DNA of 64,000 nucleotides, taken from Halomonas sp. KAO. Its GTDB lineage: Bacteria; Pseudomonadota; Gammaproteobacteria; Pseudomonadales; Halomonadaceae. This document shows positions 50,692 to 60,724 of this stretch, one piece after another; position 1 is the stretch's first letter, and every line of letters begins with the position of its first letter. Under the pieces are notes generated by a model. The model ran no database searches, was not told the DNA's origin, and saw only the letters and a list, made by a program, of their open reading frames with translations. The stretch is taken from the NCBI RefSeq assembly GCF_015595025.1, contig NZ_JADNRL010000019.1, positions 868,805 to 932,804 on the forward strand. The letters run 5' to 3'. The position numbers and the translations under genes are program-made.

Positions 50692-50732
50692 TGTTCAGTA
50701 GTGGAATAATTTTCTATACTTGTTTGACAAGT
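50692..50732 (+). promoter_or_regulatory. Malic enzyme promoter with GntR/FCD-type palindrome
   Basis: TATACT (50715-50720) is a good -10; TGTTCA (50692-50697) at 17 nt is a poor -35. Overlapping the -10 is a perfect palindrome ACTTGT-TTG-ACAAGT (50718-50732). Its core TTGTTTGACAA fits the TNGTNNNACNA consensus of FCD-type GntR regulators. Confidence 0.5.
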
Positions 50733-50756
50733 CACCCTTCCTGATGGACTTCGAGC

Positions 50757-52025
50757 ATGACTGACGCAAGACAGGCGGCGCTGGACTACCACGCGAAACC
50801 CATTCCCGGAAAACTCTCCATCGAGCTCACCAAGCCCACCGCCACTGCCAAGGACCTGGCACTGGCCTACAGCCCCGGTGTGGCCGAGCCGGTGCGCGAG
50901 ATCGCCCGGGACCCTGAAAATGCCTACCGTTACACCGGCAAGGGTAACCTGGTAGCCGTGATCTCCGATGGTACTGCCATCCTTGGCCTGGGTAATCTCG
51001 GGGCGTTGGCCAGCAAGCCGGTCATGGAAGGGAAGGGGGTGCTGTTCAAGCGCTTTGCCGGTATCAACTCCGTTGACATCGAGGTCAATGCCGAGAGCCC
51101 ACAGGCCTTTATCGATACCGTGGCGCGCATCGCCGATACCTGGGGGGGGATCAACCTCGAGGACATCAAGGCCCCCGAGTGCTTCGAGATCGAGCGCACG
51201 CTAATCGAACAGTGCAGCATCCCGGTGTTCCATGATGACCAGCATGGCACCGCCATCGTCACCGCTGCCGGCATGCTCAATGCCCTGGATATTGCCGGCA
51301 AGAGTCTGTCCGAGGCGAAAATTGTCTGCATGGGGGCGGGTGCGGCGGCCATCGCCTGCATGAAGCTGCTCGTCTCCTGTGGAGCACGTGCCGAGAATAT
51401 CGTGATGCTCGATCGCAAGGGCGTGATCCACAACGGGCGTGAGGATCTTAATCAGTACAAGGCGATGTTTGCCGTGGAGACCGACAAGCGCACCCTCGAT
51501 GATGCCATCGATGGCGCCGACGTCTTCGTGGGGCTCTCCGGTCCCGGGCTGATGAGTGCCGACCATCTGCTCAAGATGGCTTCCAATCCGGTGGTATTTG
51601 CGTGCACCAACCCGGACCCGGAAATCCATCCGGATGTCGCTCACGAGACCCGTGATGACGTGATCATGGCCACCGGTCGCTCCGACTACCCCAATCAGGT
51701 CAACAATGTACTGGGTTTCCCGTTCATCTTCCGCGGCGCCCTGGATGTTCGGGCCACGCGCATCAACGAGGAGATGAAGGTGGCGGCGGTGCATGCGCTC
51801 AAGGACCTGGCGCGGGAGCCGGTGCCCGGTGATGTGCTCGAGGCCTATGGCAAGGAGAGCATGAGTTTCGGTCGCGACTACATCATTCCCACGCCGGTCG
51901 ATGTACGCCTGCTGGACCGAGTGACCTCCGCCGTCGCCCAGGCGGCCGTGGATTCCGGTGTGGCGCGCCGCCCCTACCCCTCGCACTACCCACTCAAGAC
52001 CGTGGACGATGTCTACGGAGCATGA
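50757..52025 (+). CDS. maeB: NAD(P)-dependent malic enzyme, short form
   Basis: The enzyme decarboxylates malate to pyruvate, linking the TCA cycle to gluconeogenesis and NADPH supply. The 422-residue product has the catalytic SPGVAEPVREIA and PVFHDDQHGTAIVTAAG regions, the Rossmann GAGAAAIACMKLL and the conserved VFACTNPDPEIHPD. Unlike E. coli MaeB (about 760 residues) it lacks the C-terminal phosphotransacetylase-like domain. NAD or NADP preference is not clear by eye. A GntR-type operator candidate overlaps its promoter. Confidence 0.93.
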   Translation: MTDARQAALDYHAKPIPGKLSIELTKPTATAKDLALAYSPGVAEPVREIARDPENAYRYTGKGNLVAVISDGTAILGLGNLGALASKPVMEGKGVLFKRFAGINSVDIEVNAESPQAFIDTVARIADTWGGINLEDIKAPECFEIERTLIEQCSIPVFHDDQHGTAIVTAAGMLNALDIAGKSLSEAKIVCMGAGAAAIACMKLLVSCGARAENIVMLDRKGVIHNGREDLNQYKAMFAVETDKRTLDDAIDGADVFVGLSGPGLMSADHLLKMASNPVVFACTNPDPEIHPDVAHETRDDVIMATGRSDYPNQVNNVLGFPFIFRGALDVRATRINEEMKVAAVHALKDLAREPVPGDVLEAYGKESMSFGRDYIIPTPVDVRLLDRVTSAVAQAAVDSGVARRPYPSHYPLKTVDDVYGA

Positions 52026-52054
52026 GCCCCTGCGTGCTAGACGCTGCCCATGAT

Positions 52055-52078
52055 GACGCCGGCCCTCGAGCCGGCGTC
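52055..52078. terminator. Hairpin between malic enzyme gene and DUF481 gene
   Basis: A perfect 9-bp stem GACGCCGGC/GCCGGCGTC with a 6-nt loop lies between the two convergent genes. It likely serves both transcripts, though T runs are absent. Confidence 0.6.
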
Positions 52079-52098
52079 AGTCTATGGGCGCTGCTGGT

Positions 52099-52863
52099 TT
52101 ACCAGTCGTAGAGAATGGAAGCGCTGGTGGTATGGTCGGTGCGCGCCTCAGCGTCTGCCGGCGGTCGGGAGGTATCCTTGATCTCGTGTGACAGCTTCAA
52201 TGCCAGATGTGAGTTGAGTCGGGCGGTGAGTGACGAAAGTGAGCGCGAGGTGGTGTTGTCGTCGGTGGCTTCCACTGAAAGCTCTTGTTCCAGGCTGGCG
52301 GTCTTCGAGAAAGCCCACTCGTAGGCCATCGCGCCGTATGCCACGCCCAGCGAGGCGTTCTCCTTCCCTTCGATGCGGTCGTAGCGGTAACCCGGGCCCG
52401 CCTCCAGTGAAAGTCGGTGACACTCGTCGTCGAGCAGGTCTCGCCCATAGCCGGCTATGGTGGTGAATTGTCGGTCATAGCCGCTGAAGCGGTCTCTCTC
52501 TCCGCGGGCGAAACCAAAGAGGTAGTGGGGGCCTTCGAGATTAAAGCGCTCGCGGCCGGCGACGAGGTACTGCTCGGCGCTGGTGTCACCGTCACGACTG
52601 ACATGGCGGACCTCGCCGCGCAGGGTATGAGTCCAGCTGTCGGTCAACCAGGTGAGTCGGCCTTTTGCGATCAGGGTCTGGCTGTCGGTGTTGCCGGACA
52701 TATGGGTGTAGCCCAGCTCGGTGCTGCCGCTGAAGGCCTCGTCGTCCTCGGTGGGCAAGGGCGGGGCATAAAAGGGGGTGGAGTGCACCTTGCCCGCGAT
52801 TGCTAACAGGCCGAAAAGCACCAGCCATACAGCTGTGCAGGGCCGAATCGCAGAATACGGCAT
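52099..52863 (-). CDS. DUF481 (YdiY-like) outer membrane protein
   Basis: The ATG at 52863 with GAGA upstream gives 254 residues, with a signal peptide (hydrophobic core WLVLFGLLAIAG, likely cut after KVHS). The mature part shows alternating beta-strand patterning with GYTHMSGNTDSQTLIAKGRL near the start, a DUF481 hallmark, and ends in a C-terminal aromatic (YDW), as outer-membrane barrels do. DUF481 proteins are poorly understood; some are salt-induced. It follows mrcA by 110 nt on the same strand and may share its transcript. Confidence 0.85.
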   Translation of the reverse strand: MPYSAIRPCTAVWLVLFGLLAIAGKVHSTPFYAPPLPTEDDEAFSGSTELGYTHMSGNTDSQTLIAKGRLTWLTDSWTHTLRGEVRHVSRDGDTSAEQYLVAGRERFNLEGPHYLFGFARGERDRFSGYDRQFTTIAGYGRDLLDDECHRLSLEAGPGYRYDRIEGKENASLGVAYGAMAYEWAFSKTASLEQELSVEATDDNTTSRSLSSLTARLNSHLALKLSHEIKDTSRPPADAEARTDHTTSASILYDW

Positions 52864-52973
52864 GGTCGATCTCTCGGATTGCCAGGTGTCGTGATGGTTG
52901 AGCGGCGTGTAAGGCAGTAAAGGGATGGGAGCCTTCACGCCGCTTCCAGCGAATGCCGGGGTTGGTCGAAGCG

Positions 52974-55490
52974 CTAGAAGATCGCCTCATAGACGCCCGT
53001 GCCCTGGGAGCCGCTCTGTTGCTCCACCTCGCGCTCCACGCGGCGTGGTTGTTGCTCAGGCAGATGCTCGGGATGGAAGAGCTCGCTGATGCCGCCGCGC
53101 GATACGCGTCGCCCGGTCTCGGGGTCGACACGTGCGGTGACCAGCTCGCCAGGCGCCTCAGGCATTGCCGAGGGCTTGCCGTCGAGGGCCTGGCCCATGA
53201 ACGCTATCCAGATCGGCAGGGCAGCATTGGCGCCATATTCGGCGGTGGTGGTGTTGTCATCCTTGCCCAGCCAGACCGTGGCCACCAGGTTGCTGTTGAA
53301 GCCGGCGAACCAGGTGTCGCGCTGGCCGTTGGTGGTGCCGGTCTTGCCAACGATATCTTCGCGGCCCAGCTCCAGGGCACGGCGACCGGTGCCGTTCTCG
53401 ATCACGTCACGCAGCATGTCACGCAGGATATAGAGGTTGATGGGATCGACCACGCGCTCGGCGACGGCATGGCGTTCACCGTCGAACGTTACCTCCTCCT
53501 GATCGGCACTGCACTCGCGGCATGCCACGGCCGCCTGCGTCTCTTCAACAAGCGTTTCGCCTCTGGTGACGCGCTCGATAAACCAGGGCGAGACCTTGAA
53601 GCCGCCATTGGCCAGAATCGCGTAGGCGCTGGTCATCTCCAGCGGGGTCAGGCTGGCGCTGCCCAGTGCCAGGGAGAGGCCGTGGGGCAGGCGCGCCTCG
53701 TCGAAACCGAACCCCTTGAGAAACTCGATGGTCTCGTTGAGGCCTACTTCGCGAAGCACACGGATGGTCACCAGGTTGCGAGAGCGCGCCAGGGCATTGC
53801 GCAGGCGCATCGGGCCGAGGAAGTCTCCGCTGGAGTTGACCGGACGCCACATCTCGTTGCTGCCGTCGTCGATCACCACCGGGGCGTCGTTGACGACGCT
53901 GGCGGCGGTCATCATGCCGCTCTCGAGTGCCGCCAGATAGATGAAGGGCTTGAAGATGGAGCCCGACTGGCGCTGGGCCTGTACGGCACGATTGAACTTG
54001 CTGGCGTTGAAGTCGAACCCGCCCTGCAGGGCGAGAATGGCTCCGGTGTCGGGGTGCATTACCACCAAGGAGCCTTCCGCATCGGGGCGCTGGGCCAGGC
54101 GCAGGCTGCCATCTTCACGCTCCATCACGCGCACCAGGTCGCCACGGCCGGCGATCTCGGCCGCCGAGCCCGGCTCGGGGCCGCGGTACCGCGCGCTCTT
54201 GTACTCGCGGGCCCAGGAGAGGCCGTCCCACTCGATGGTCCGCAGCTTGCCTTCGCGCATCAGCACGCGCATCTGGCGGCCTTCACTCTCTACCACGATG
54301 GCGGGGTGAAGAAGGCCATAGCGCGGAGTGCGCTCCAGCACCTGAACCCAGTTGCTGACGTCACCGTCGATTCCCTCGACACGGGTCTCGCTGCGCTCGG
54401 CGGCGCGCCGGGCGGTCTCCAGCACTTCGGGGGACTCCTCGAGCTCCTCCTCCAGGCCGCTGCGCTCGGTGCGATCCTGAGCCTCTGCCAGGCTCGGCGG
54501 CAGTTGCTTCTCCTCCGGGCCACGCCAGCCGTGACGGGTGTCGTAATCGATCAGGCCACGGGCCAGGGCGCGGCGCGCCATGGGCTGGAGCTCGCTGTCC
54601 AGGCTGGTGGTGATCTTGTATCCACCGGTGTAGACCTCACTCTCGCCGAAGCGCTCCACGGCATACTGGCGGGCCATCTCGGCGACGTAATCGGCATCGA
54701 CTTCCGCCTGGGCGATATTGCGTTCGGCGGTGATGGGGGCCTGCACCGCTTCATCATAGGTGGCCTGGTCGATATGCCCCAGCTCCCGCATGCGGAACAG
54801 GATCCAGTTGCGGCGAATCAGCGCGCGCTCCGGGTTGGTCAACGGATTGAAGCTGGAGGGGGCCTTGGGCAGGCCGGCAATCATCGCCTTCTCGGCCAGG
54901 GTCAGCTCTGCCAGCGGGCGGTTGTAGTAGATTTCGGCGGCGGCGGCGATGCCGTAGGCACGGTGACCCAGGAAGATCTTGTTGACGTAGAGCTCGAGGA
55001 TCTCCTCCTTGCTGAGTACCTGCTCCATCTGCAGGGCGAGCAGGATCTCGCGAATCTTGCGGGTAAAGGTACGATCCAGGGTCAGCAGGTAGTTACGCGC
55101 TACCTGCATGGTAATGGTGGAGCCGCCGGACTGGATTTCACCGCCACTGACCACCAGTTCTCCGGCCGCCCGCAGCAGGCCCTTGGGGTCGACGCCACGA
55201 TGTTCGAAGAAGGCGTCATCCTCGGCGGCCAGCAGTGCCTGGATAAACTCCACGGGAATTTCATCATGGTCGATCGGAAGGCGGCGCTCCTCGCCATATT
55301 CGCCGATCAGCTTGTCGTCGCGGGTATAGATGCGCAGCGGTGAGTGCAGCTCGAAGTCCTGGAGCTGGCGTACGTCGGGGAGCCCGGGGGCAAAATAGAG
55401 GGCGGCGCCCACCACGCCCAGACCGGCCGCGGCAATCAGCGAGAGGGTCAGCCAGACCAGGGAAAAGAGCAGGGTTCTGATAAACGTCAT
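52974..55490 (-). CDS. mrcA: Penicillin-binding protein 1A (class A PBP)
   Basis: PBP1A polymerises and cross-links peptidoglycan. The ATG at 55490 gives 838 residues; longer in-frame starts up to 55733 would run through the promoter. A membrane helix lies at residues about 7-30. The glycosyltransferase motif EDDAFFEHRGVDPKG comes near residue 90, the catalytic SxxK Ser is in QSGSIFKPFIYLAALESG and the KTGTTNGQRDTWFAG box is near residue 740. It has the extra inserted OB-like domain (VLMREGKLRTIEWDG) typical of PBP1A. It faces away from pilM, as in pseudomonads. Confidence 0.96.
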   Translation of the reverse strand: MTFIRTLLFSLVWLTLSLIAAAGLGVVGAALYFAPGLPDVRQLQDFELHSPLRIYTRDDKLIGEYGEERRLPIDHDEIPVEFIQALLAAEDDAFFEHRGVDPKGLLRAAGELVVSGGEIQSGGSTITMQVARNYLLTLDRTFTRKIREILLALQMEQVLSKEEILELYVNKIFLGHRAYGIAAAAEIYYNRPLAELTLAEKAMIAGLPKAPSSFNPLTNPERALIRRNWILFRMRELGHIDQATYDEAVQAPITAERNIAQAEVDADYVAEMARQYAVERFGESEVYTGGYKITTSLDSELQPMARRALARGLIDYDTRHGWRGPEEKQLPPSLAEAQDRTERSGLEEELEESPEVLETARRAAERSETRVEGIDGDVSNWVQVLERTPRYGLLHPAIVVESEGRQMRVLMREGKLRTIEWDGLSWAREYKSARYRGPEPGSAAEIAGRGDLVRVMEREDGSLRLAQRPDAEGSLVVMHPDTGAILALQGGFDFNASKFNRAVQAQRQSGSIFKPFIYLAALESGMMTAASVVNDAPVVIDDGSNEMWRPVNSSGDFLGPMRLRNALARSRNLVTIRVLREVGLNETIEFLKGFGFDEARLPHGLSLALGSASLTPLEMTSAYAILANGGFKVSPWFIERVTRGETLVEETQAAVACRECSADQEEVTFDGERHAVAERVVDPINLYILRDMLRDVIENGTGRRALELGREDIVGKTGTTNGQRDTWFAGFNSNLVATVWLGKDDNTTTAEYGANAALPIWIAFMGQALDGKPSAMPEAPGELVTARVDPETGRRVSRGGISELFHPEHLPEQQPRRVEREVEQQSGSQGTGVYEAIF

Positions 55491-55571
55491 GAAGTGGCGG
55501 TGTCCATGCAGGGAACTGGAGCGGATGTGAAGCGATGACGATGCATAGGTTGCGACCTTGGTTGCGGGGCC

Positions 55572-55600
55572 ATTATAGAAAGCCCGGACGAGGGTCACCA
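55572..55600 (-). promoter_or_regulatory. Probable mrcA promoter
   Basis: On the minus strand a perfect TATAAT (55572-55577) is found 81 nt before the ATG, with TGGTGA 17 nt upstream as a weak -35. It lies in the divergent mrcA/pilM region (55491-55762), where I see no equally good promoter for pilM. Confidence 0.55.
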
Positions 55601-55762
55601 GCGTTGACGATGCTAGCCCAAGGTTTACCGTGTTAGTAATGGCAAGATCATGTAACCTCATGCGACAAGACTGAGGTGAATAATCCAGACCTGCCGCCGT
55701 GTAATAAGGCAGGCACCATGTCAAGGCGAGCAAGCCGCAGACTCAGCAAGGGCAGGACAGAG

Positions 55763-56824
55763 ATGCGACTGATGGCATCAAGCAAGGGACTGATCGGCGT
55801 CGATATCACCTCGGCCACGGTCAAGCTCGTGGAGCTCAGGCGAGCCGGGTCCACGTATCAAGTGGAGAGCTATGCAGTCAGGCCGCTGCGCGAGGGCGCC
55901 GTGATCGAGCGTCGCATCCAGGATATGGACGAAGTGGTTGACGCCCTTGGCCGAGCCGTTCATCAGGCGAAGCCGCATACCCGCCAGGCAGTGGTGGCAG
56001 TGCCTGCCAGCGCAGCGATCACCAAGACGCTGACGCTGCCCGCATCGCTCAGCAGTGACGAGATCGAGTCACGCATCGAGCTTGAGTCAGACAAGCATAT
56101 TCCCTTTCCGTTCAGTGATGTCGCCTACGATTTCCAGCGCCTGGGGCTCAATGCCCGCTATGCCGACCAGCAGGACATCCTGCTGGTGGCCTGCCGGCAG
56201 CAGGAGGTCAGCCAGCTGACCGATGCCGTGATACAGGCAGGCCTGACGCCGGCGGCCGTGGATGTCGAGACCTTTGCCATGGAGCGAGCCTTCACCGAGT
56301 TGCGCCGCCAGCTGCCGGCGGATATCGGGGAGGAGGACAGCGTGGCGCTGGTGGATATCGGGGCCAACATGAATACCTTCCATGTATTGCGTCAGGGGCG
56401 CATCGTCTACAGCCGTGACACCGTGTTCGGTGGCCGTCAGCTGACCGAGGAGATCCGTAATCGTTACGGCCTGAGCTATGACGAGGCGGGGCTGGCCAAG
56501 AAGCGTGGTGGCCTGCCGGAAGACTATCAGCACAGTGTCCTCACCCCCTTCATCGACACCCTGGCCCAGCAGGTCGGGCGTTCGCTGCAACTCTACTATA
56601 CCGCCGGCCGCAAGCAGGAGGTGCGTCATATGGTGCTGGCCGGAGGCGCCAGCGTGTTGCCGGGGCTGGCCGAGCGCCTGGCCCGGGAGAGCGGCATGGA
56701 GGTCTCCATCGCCAACCCGTTGGCGCGCATGAAGGTCCACAGCCGCATCGACGTGCAGACCCTTTCCGGAGAGGCGTCGGCCATGCTGACGGCCTGTGGA
56801 CTGGCATTGAGGGCGCGCTCATGA
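55763..56824 (+). CDS. pilM: Type IV pilus assembly protein PilM
   Basis: PilM is an actin/FtsA-like cytoplasmic ATPase that binds the PilN N-terminus and the alignment complex. The ATG at 55763 gives 353 residues, near the usual 354; MASSKG at 55772 is an alternative. The actin-fold motif is GLIGVDITSATVKLVELR, with LVDIGANMNTFHVL and VLAGGASVLPGL as the later phosphate and adenosine loops. It overlaps pilN by 4 nt and begins the pilMNOPQ operon. Confidence 0.95.
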   Translation: MRLMASSKGLIGVDITSATVKLVELRRAGSTYQVESYAVRPLREGAVIERRIQDMDEVVDALGRAVHQAKPHTRQAVVAVPASAAITKTLTLPASLSSDEIESRIELESDKHIPFPFSDVAYDFQRLGLNARYADQQDILLVACRQQEVSQLTDAVIQAGLTPAAVDVETFAMERAFTELRRQLPADIGEEDSVALVDIGANMNTFHVLRQGRIVYSRDTVFGGRQLTEEIRNRYGLSYDEAGLAKKRGGLPEDYQHSVLTPFIDTLAQQVGRSLQLYYTAGRKQEVRHMVLAGGASVLPGLAERLARESGMEVSIANPLARMKVHSRIDVQTLSGEASAMLTACGLALRARS

Positions 56825-57408
56825 CGATCGAGATCAATCTGCTGCCGTGGCGAGAGGAAAAACGGGCGCGGCGCAGCAAGCATTTCTATATGGCGCTGGG
56901 GGTGGCGGCTCTGCTGGGAGTAGCCGGAGGCTACGCCATGACCTGGTACTACCAGCAGCAGGCCGAGGTCCAGCGCCAGCGCAATGCTTATATCGAGACT
57001 CAGACTCGCCAGTTCGACTCGTTGATCGGTGGAGTCAGCGATCTGGAGAAGATTCGTGATCAGGTGGTCGAGAAGGTTGGGGTCTTTACCGAGCTGCAGA
57101 ACGGACGCAGCCAGACGGTTCATGTGATGAGCGACCTGATCACCAGTCTCGAGGAGGGAGTGCATTACACCCAGTTCAGCCGGCAGGGTGATAGCCTGCG
57201 TCTCTCGGGGCGAGCCGAGGATAATGGCCAGGTGTCCGATCAGCTGCGACGCCTGGGAGCGGCGGCATCCTTTACCGAGCCCGTGCTCTCGGGAGTCGAG
57301 GCCGAGGGCGGCGGGGAGCGTAGAAGCTTCAGTCTCAGCATGAGCCAGCGCATGCCCGCAACGCACGCGGAAACGTCATCCGGCGGAACCGAGGAGGAGA
57401 GGCCATGA
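56821..57408 (+). CDS. pilN: Type IV pilus assembly protein PilN
   Basis: PilN is an inner-membrane protein whose cytoplasmic N-terminus (MTIEINLLPWREEKR) binds PilM. One membrane helix lies at about residues 20-40 (FYMALGVAALLGVAGGYAM), then a periplasmic coiled coil (residues about 45-90). The 195-residue length is typical. A Thr/Ser/Glu-rich tail ends the protein. ATGA overlaps join it to pilM and pilO. Confidence 0.94.
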   Translation: MTIEINLLPWREEKRARRSKHFYMALGVAALLGVAGGYAMTWYYQQQAEVQRQRNAYIETQTRQFDSLIGGVSDLEKIRDQVVEKVGVFTELQNGRSQTVHVMSDLITSLEEGVHYTQFSRQGDSLRLSGRAEDNGQVSDQLRRLGAAASFTEPVLSGVEAEGGGERRSFSLSMSQRMPATHAETSSGGTEEERP

Positions 57409-58028
57409 ACCTCAATGCCGAGATGCGTCGGCTGCGCGAGCTCGACTGGCGCGAGCTCGATATCAAGGAGGCCGGGGTATGGCCCTGGTCTCTGCAGCTA
57501 CTGCTCTGCCTGTTGATGCTGGGCGTGACCCTGTTCGCCATGCACTGGTATCTGGCCGCGCCCGCCAAGGAGCGGCTCGAGCAGCTCAAGGCCGAAGAGC
57601 CACAGCTGATTCGCGCCTACCGAAACAAAGCGGCGCTGGCCTCAAGGCTCGACCCCTTGCGTGAGCAGGTGGAGGCCCTCGAGGCGCGGATGGAGGCCTT
57701 GCGCGAGATGCTGCCCAGTGGCGCCGAGATACCGGCTCTGCTCGACAATATCACCGAGACCGCCCTCGATAACCAGCTGGCGATCGACTACATCCGACTG
57801 CGTGGCACGGCGGCCCGGGAGCACTACGTCGAGCAGCCCTTCGATATCCAGGTGCGTGGCGATTATCACCGTATAGCCGCCTTTCTGGCCGGGGTCGCGG
57901 GCCTGCCCCGTATCGTTACCCTGCATGACATGACGCTGGCGCCGGAGGAGGGTGACGGGCAGAACCTGCGGCTTACCTTGGTGGCGCGAACCTACAGTTA
58001 TCGGCAGGACGTGGAGAGCGGTTCATGA
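57405..58028 (+). CDS. pilO: Type IV pilus assembly protein PilO
   Basis: PilO dimerises with PilN in the periplasm and couples to PilP. The 207-residue product has a membrane helix at about residues 25-48 (PWSLQLLLCLLMLGVTLFAM), then a coiled coil with QVEALEARMEALREMLPS, and a ferredoxin-like C-terminal domain (VRGDYHRIAAFLAGVAGLPRI). It overlaps pilN and pilP by 4 nt each. Confidence 0.94.
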   Translation: MNLNAEMRRLRELDWRELDIKEAGVWPWSLQLLLCLLMLGVTLFAMHWYLAAPAKERLEQLKAEEPQLIRAYRNKAALASRLDPLREQVEALEARMEALREMLPSGAEIPALLDNITETALDNQLAIDYIRLRGTAAREHYVEQPFDIQVRGDYHRIAAFLAGVAGLPRIVTLHDMTLAPEEGDGQNLRLTLVARTYSYRQDVESGS

Positions 58029-58561
58029 GGGGCTGGCTGAGGGGAGTTGCAGGGGGGGCAGGCCTGTTGCTGATCGCCGGTTGCGCCGATCCGCAGTTGA
58101 CCAGCCTCGATCGTGAGCTGGCCGAGATTCGCAACAGCCCGGCTCCGGTGCCGACGATCGAGCTGCCGGAGATACCCGACTACGAGACGTTGCCCTACGA
58201 TCATGCCGATCTGCGTAGCCCCTTCGTGCCGCGTTTGCCCGAGGTGGAGGAGCCGACCGAGGTAGCCACCGACCTGGCGCCCGATCTGGATCGTGAACGG
58301 GAAGCGCTGGAGGCCTACAACCTCAGTGAGCTACGCCTGGTAGGTACCCTGACCGAGGGCGGCCAGCCCTCCGCGCTGGTGCGTGCACCGGACGGCCAGG
58401 TTCACCGGCTGCGGGTGGGCAACCATATGGGCAGCGATTTCGGCCGTATCGTCAGTATCACCTCGTCAACGGTACAGTTGATCGAAATCGTGCCAACCGG
58501 GCGTGGGGGGTGGGTCGAGCGCACCACGCGGCTCGAGCTCAATGGCCAGCAGGGTGGCTAG
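58025..58561 (+). CDS. pilP: Type IV pilus assembly lipoprotein PilP
   Basis: PilP is an inner-membrane lipoprotein that links PilN/PilO to the PilQ secretin. The 178-residue product has a short signal with lipobox (LLLIAGC, Cys at about residue 20), a low-complexity linker and a C-terminal beta-sandwich domain (LSELRLVGTLTEGGQPSALV). PilQ follows after a 96-nt gap. Confidence 0.93.
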   Translation: MRGWLRGVAGGAGLLLIAGCADPQLTSLDRELAEIRNSPAPVPTIELPEIPDYETLPYDHADLRSPFVPRLPEVEEPTEVATDLAPDLDREREALEAYNLSELRLVGTLTEGGQPSALVRAPDGQVHRLRVGNHMGSDFGRIVSITSSTVQLIEIVPTGRGGWVERTTRLELNGQQGG

Positions 58562-58657
58562 CTCAGAAAGCCCGGCAGTCAACAACAAGCGTGAACAGCG
58601 CTGCAGTCTATTATCGCTCCCGGGGAGCGGCGTCAAGCAGGGGGAAGGGAACCAACC

Positions 58658-60724
58658 ATGCAAGCACACATTATCAAGCGTACCGTGGCGCTGCTCGCCA
58701 TGCTGGCGGTGTCAGGAGCCGCCCTGGCGGCCTCGACGCTCGAAGAGCTCGATTTTCGGCAAGGGGCCAGCGGCGAGCTTGAGGTCGATCTTGAGTTCTC
58801 CGGCCTGGTTCCCGAGGTGCGTGGTTATCGCATCGACGACCCCGCACGGCTGACCATCGACCTGATGGAGACCGACAACCGTCTCGCGCGCCGCAGCTAC
58901 ACCCTGGGCATCGGCGGGGTCCAGCGGGTCACCGCCCTGGAGGCCGGCTCACGGACCCGCCTGGTGTTTGACCTCGATGGGCCGCTGCCCTACAACACCC
59001 GAGAGCAGGGTAGCCGCTTGCGCCTGGCCATCGGCGGCGGCGCCGCCGATACCGTCGAGGCGTCGGCTGCCGACGCCTCGACGGCTGAACCCGAATCGGC
59101 GCTATCCCAGCCGGCCAGCCGTGGCCCCAACATCGAGGATATCGACTTTCGCCGTGGCAGCGATGGTGCCGGCCGACTGGTTGTCACCTTCGATCGTGCC
59201 GGCATCGATGCCCGGGTGCGCGAGACCGGCCGCAACCGGATCACCGCCGAGCTGGTGGGGGTCAACCTGCCCGCCTCGCTGGATCAGGTCTACGATGTCA
59301 GCGACTTCGACACCCCGCTGCAGCGGGTGACGCCACAGGTAGGGCGCAACGGTGTGGTCCTGAATATTCAGGGAAGTGGAGACTATGCCATGGTCTCCAC
59401 CCAGAGCGGTCGCCAGCTGACCATCGAGGCTCAGCCGGTCACCCGCCAGCAGCAGGAGCAGCGGGTGCGCGAGCAGTTTGCCTACACCGGCAAGCGGATC
59501 ACCCTCAATTTCCAGGATATCGAGGTGCGTTCGGTGCTGGCGATCATCGCTGACTTCACCGGTCTCAACCTGGTGGCCAGCGACAGCGTGCAGGGTCGCG
59601 TGACCCTCAATCTCGAGGATGTGCCCTGGGATCAGGCGCTGGACCTGGTGCTCAAGAGCCATGGCCTGTCCAGCCGCCAGGACGGCAACGTGATCGTGGT
59701 GGCCCCGGCCGCCGAGCTGGCCCAGCGCGAGCAACTGGAGCTCGAGACCCGCGAGCAGCTGGAGGTCCTGGCGCCACTGGAGACCGAATATATCGAAGTG
59801 AAGTACGCCAAGGCGAGTGATATCGCCGCTCTGCTGCGCGGTGGGGGGCAGGCAGGTTTCGGCCTGTTGACCGAGCGCGGCAAGGTGGCGGTGGATCCGC
59901 GTACCAATACCCTGCTGATTCAGGATACCGCCGAGCAGATCGACAGCGTCATGGATACCCTGGAGCGTCTCGATGTGGCGGTACGCCAGGTACAGATCGA
60001 GGCGCGTATCGTCATCGCCGGACAGACTGCATCCCGTGAGCTTGGTGTGAACTGGGGGGTCTCGGGAAGTGGTGGCCGGTTCGACCTGGGGGGCGCCTCC
60101 GATGGCGAGCCAGTTTCGGGGCTGGGTGGTCTGGCAGTAGACTTTGGCCCTGTCGAGCGTGGCGCCGGTGGTATGACAAGCTTCGGTTTCGGCTATCTCT
60201 CCGGAGATGTGTTGCTCGACCTCGAGCTGCGCGCCATGGAGAGCGATGGCAAGAGCTATACGATCTCCCAGCCGCGGGTAATCACCGCCAATCAGACCAC
60301 CGCGGTGATCAAGCAGGGCCAGGAGCGCGCCTACCGCGAGGCGGCGGCCAGTGGCGCCTCGGCGGTGGAGTTCAAGGAGGCGGTGCTGTCCCTGGAGGTG
60401 ACGCCGCAGATCACTCCGGATAACCGCATCATCATGGACGTGGCGATCACCAACGATACCTTCGGCGAGTTCAACCCCGGCGAGGAGCCCCCTGTTAACA
60501 AGAACGAGATCGAGACCCAGGTGCTGGTGGATAATGGCCAGACCGTGGTGCTGGGGGGGATCCTGCAGACCGAGGAGTTGGAAAACCTGGTCAAGACGCC
60601 CTTCCTGGGAGACCTTCCGGTGCTCGGCAACCTGTTCCGCTATACCCAACAGAGCGATGACAAGGTAGAGTTGCTGGTATTCATTACCCCACGAATCCTC
60701 GATGAAGGTATGGCCCTTCGCTGA
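58658..60724 (+). CDS. pilQ: Type IV pilus secretin PilQ
   Basis: PilQ forms the outer-membrane gate for the pilus. The 688-residue product has a signal peptide ([20 protein letters not shown], cut near AALA). Two AMIN domains follow for peptidoglycan binding (about residues 30-130 and 160-250), then the secretin N domains ([20 protein letters not shown], and [20 protein letters not shown]). The secretin core includes [17 protein letters not shown] and [12 protein letters not shown]. The stop codon overlaps the aroK ATG by 1 nt. Confidence 0.96.
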   Translation: MQAHIIKRTVALLAMLAVSGAALAASTLEELDFRQGASGELEVDLEFSGLVPEVRGYRIDDPARLTIDLMETDNRLARRSYTLGIGGVQRVTALEAGSRTRLVFDLDGPLPYNTREQGSRLRLAIGGGAADTVEASAADASTAEPESALSQPASRGPNIEDIDFRRGSDGAGRLVVTFDRAGIDARVRETGRNRITAELVGVNLPASLDQVYDVSDFDTPLQRVTPQVGRNGVVLNIQGSGDYAMVSTQSGRQLTIEAQPVTRQQQEQRVREQFAYTGKRITLNFQDIEVRSVLAIIADFTGLNLVASDSVQGRVTLNLEDVPWDQALDLVLKSHGLSSRQDGNVIVVAPAAELAQREQLELETREQLEVLAPLETEYIEVKYAKASDIAALLRGGGQAGFGLLTERGKVAVDPRTNTLLIQDTAEQIDSVMDTLERLDVAVRQVQIEARIVIAGQTASRELGVNWGVSGSGGRFDLGGASDGEPVSGLGGLAVDFGPVERGAGGMTSFGFGYLSGDVLLDLELRAMESDGKSYTISQPRVITANQTTAVIKQGQERAYREAAASGASAVEFKEAVLSLEVTPQITPDNRIIMDVAITNDTFGEFNPGEEPPVNKNEIETQVLVDNGQTVVLGGILQTEELENLVKTPFLGDLPVLGNLFRYTQQSDDKVELLVFITPRILDEGMALR

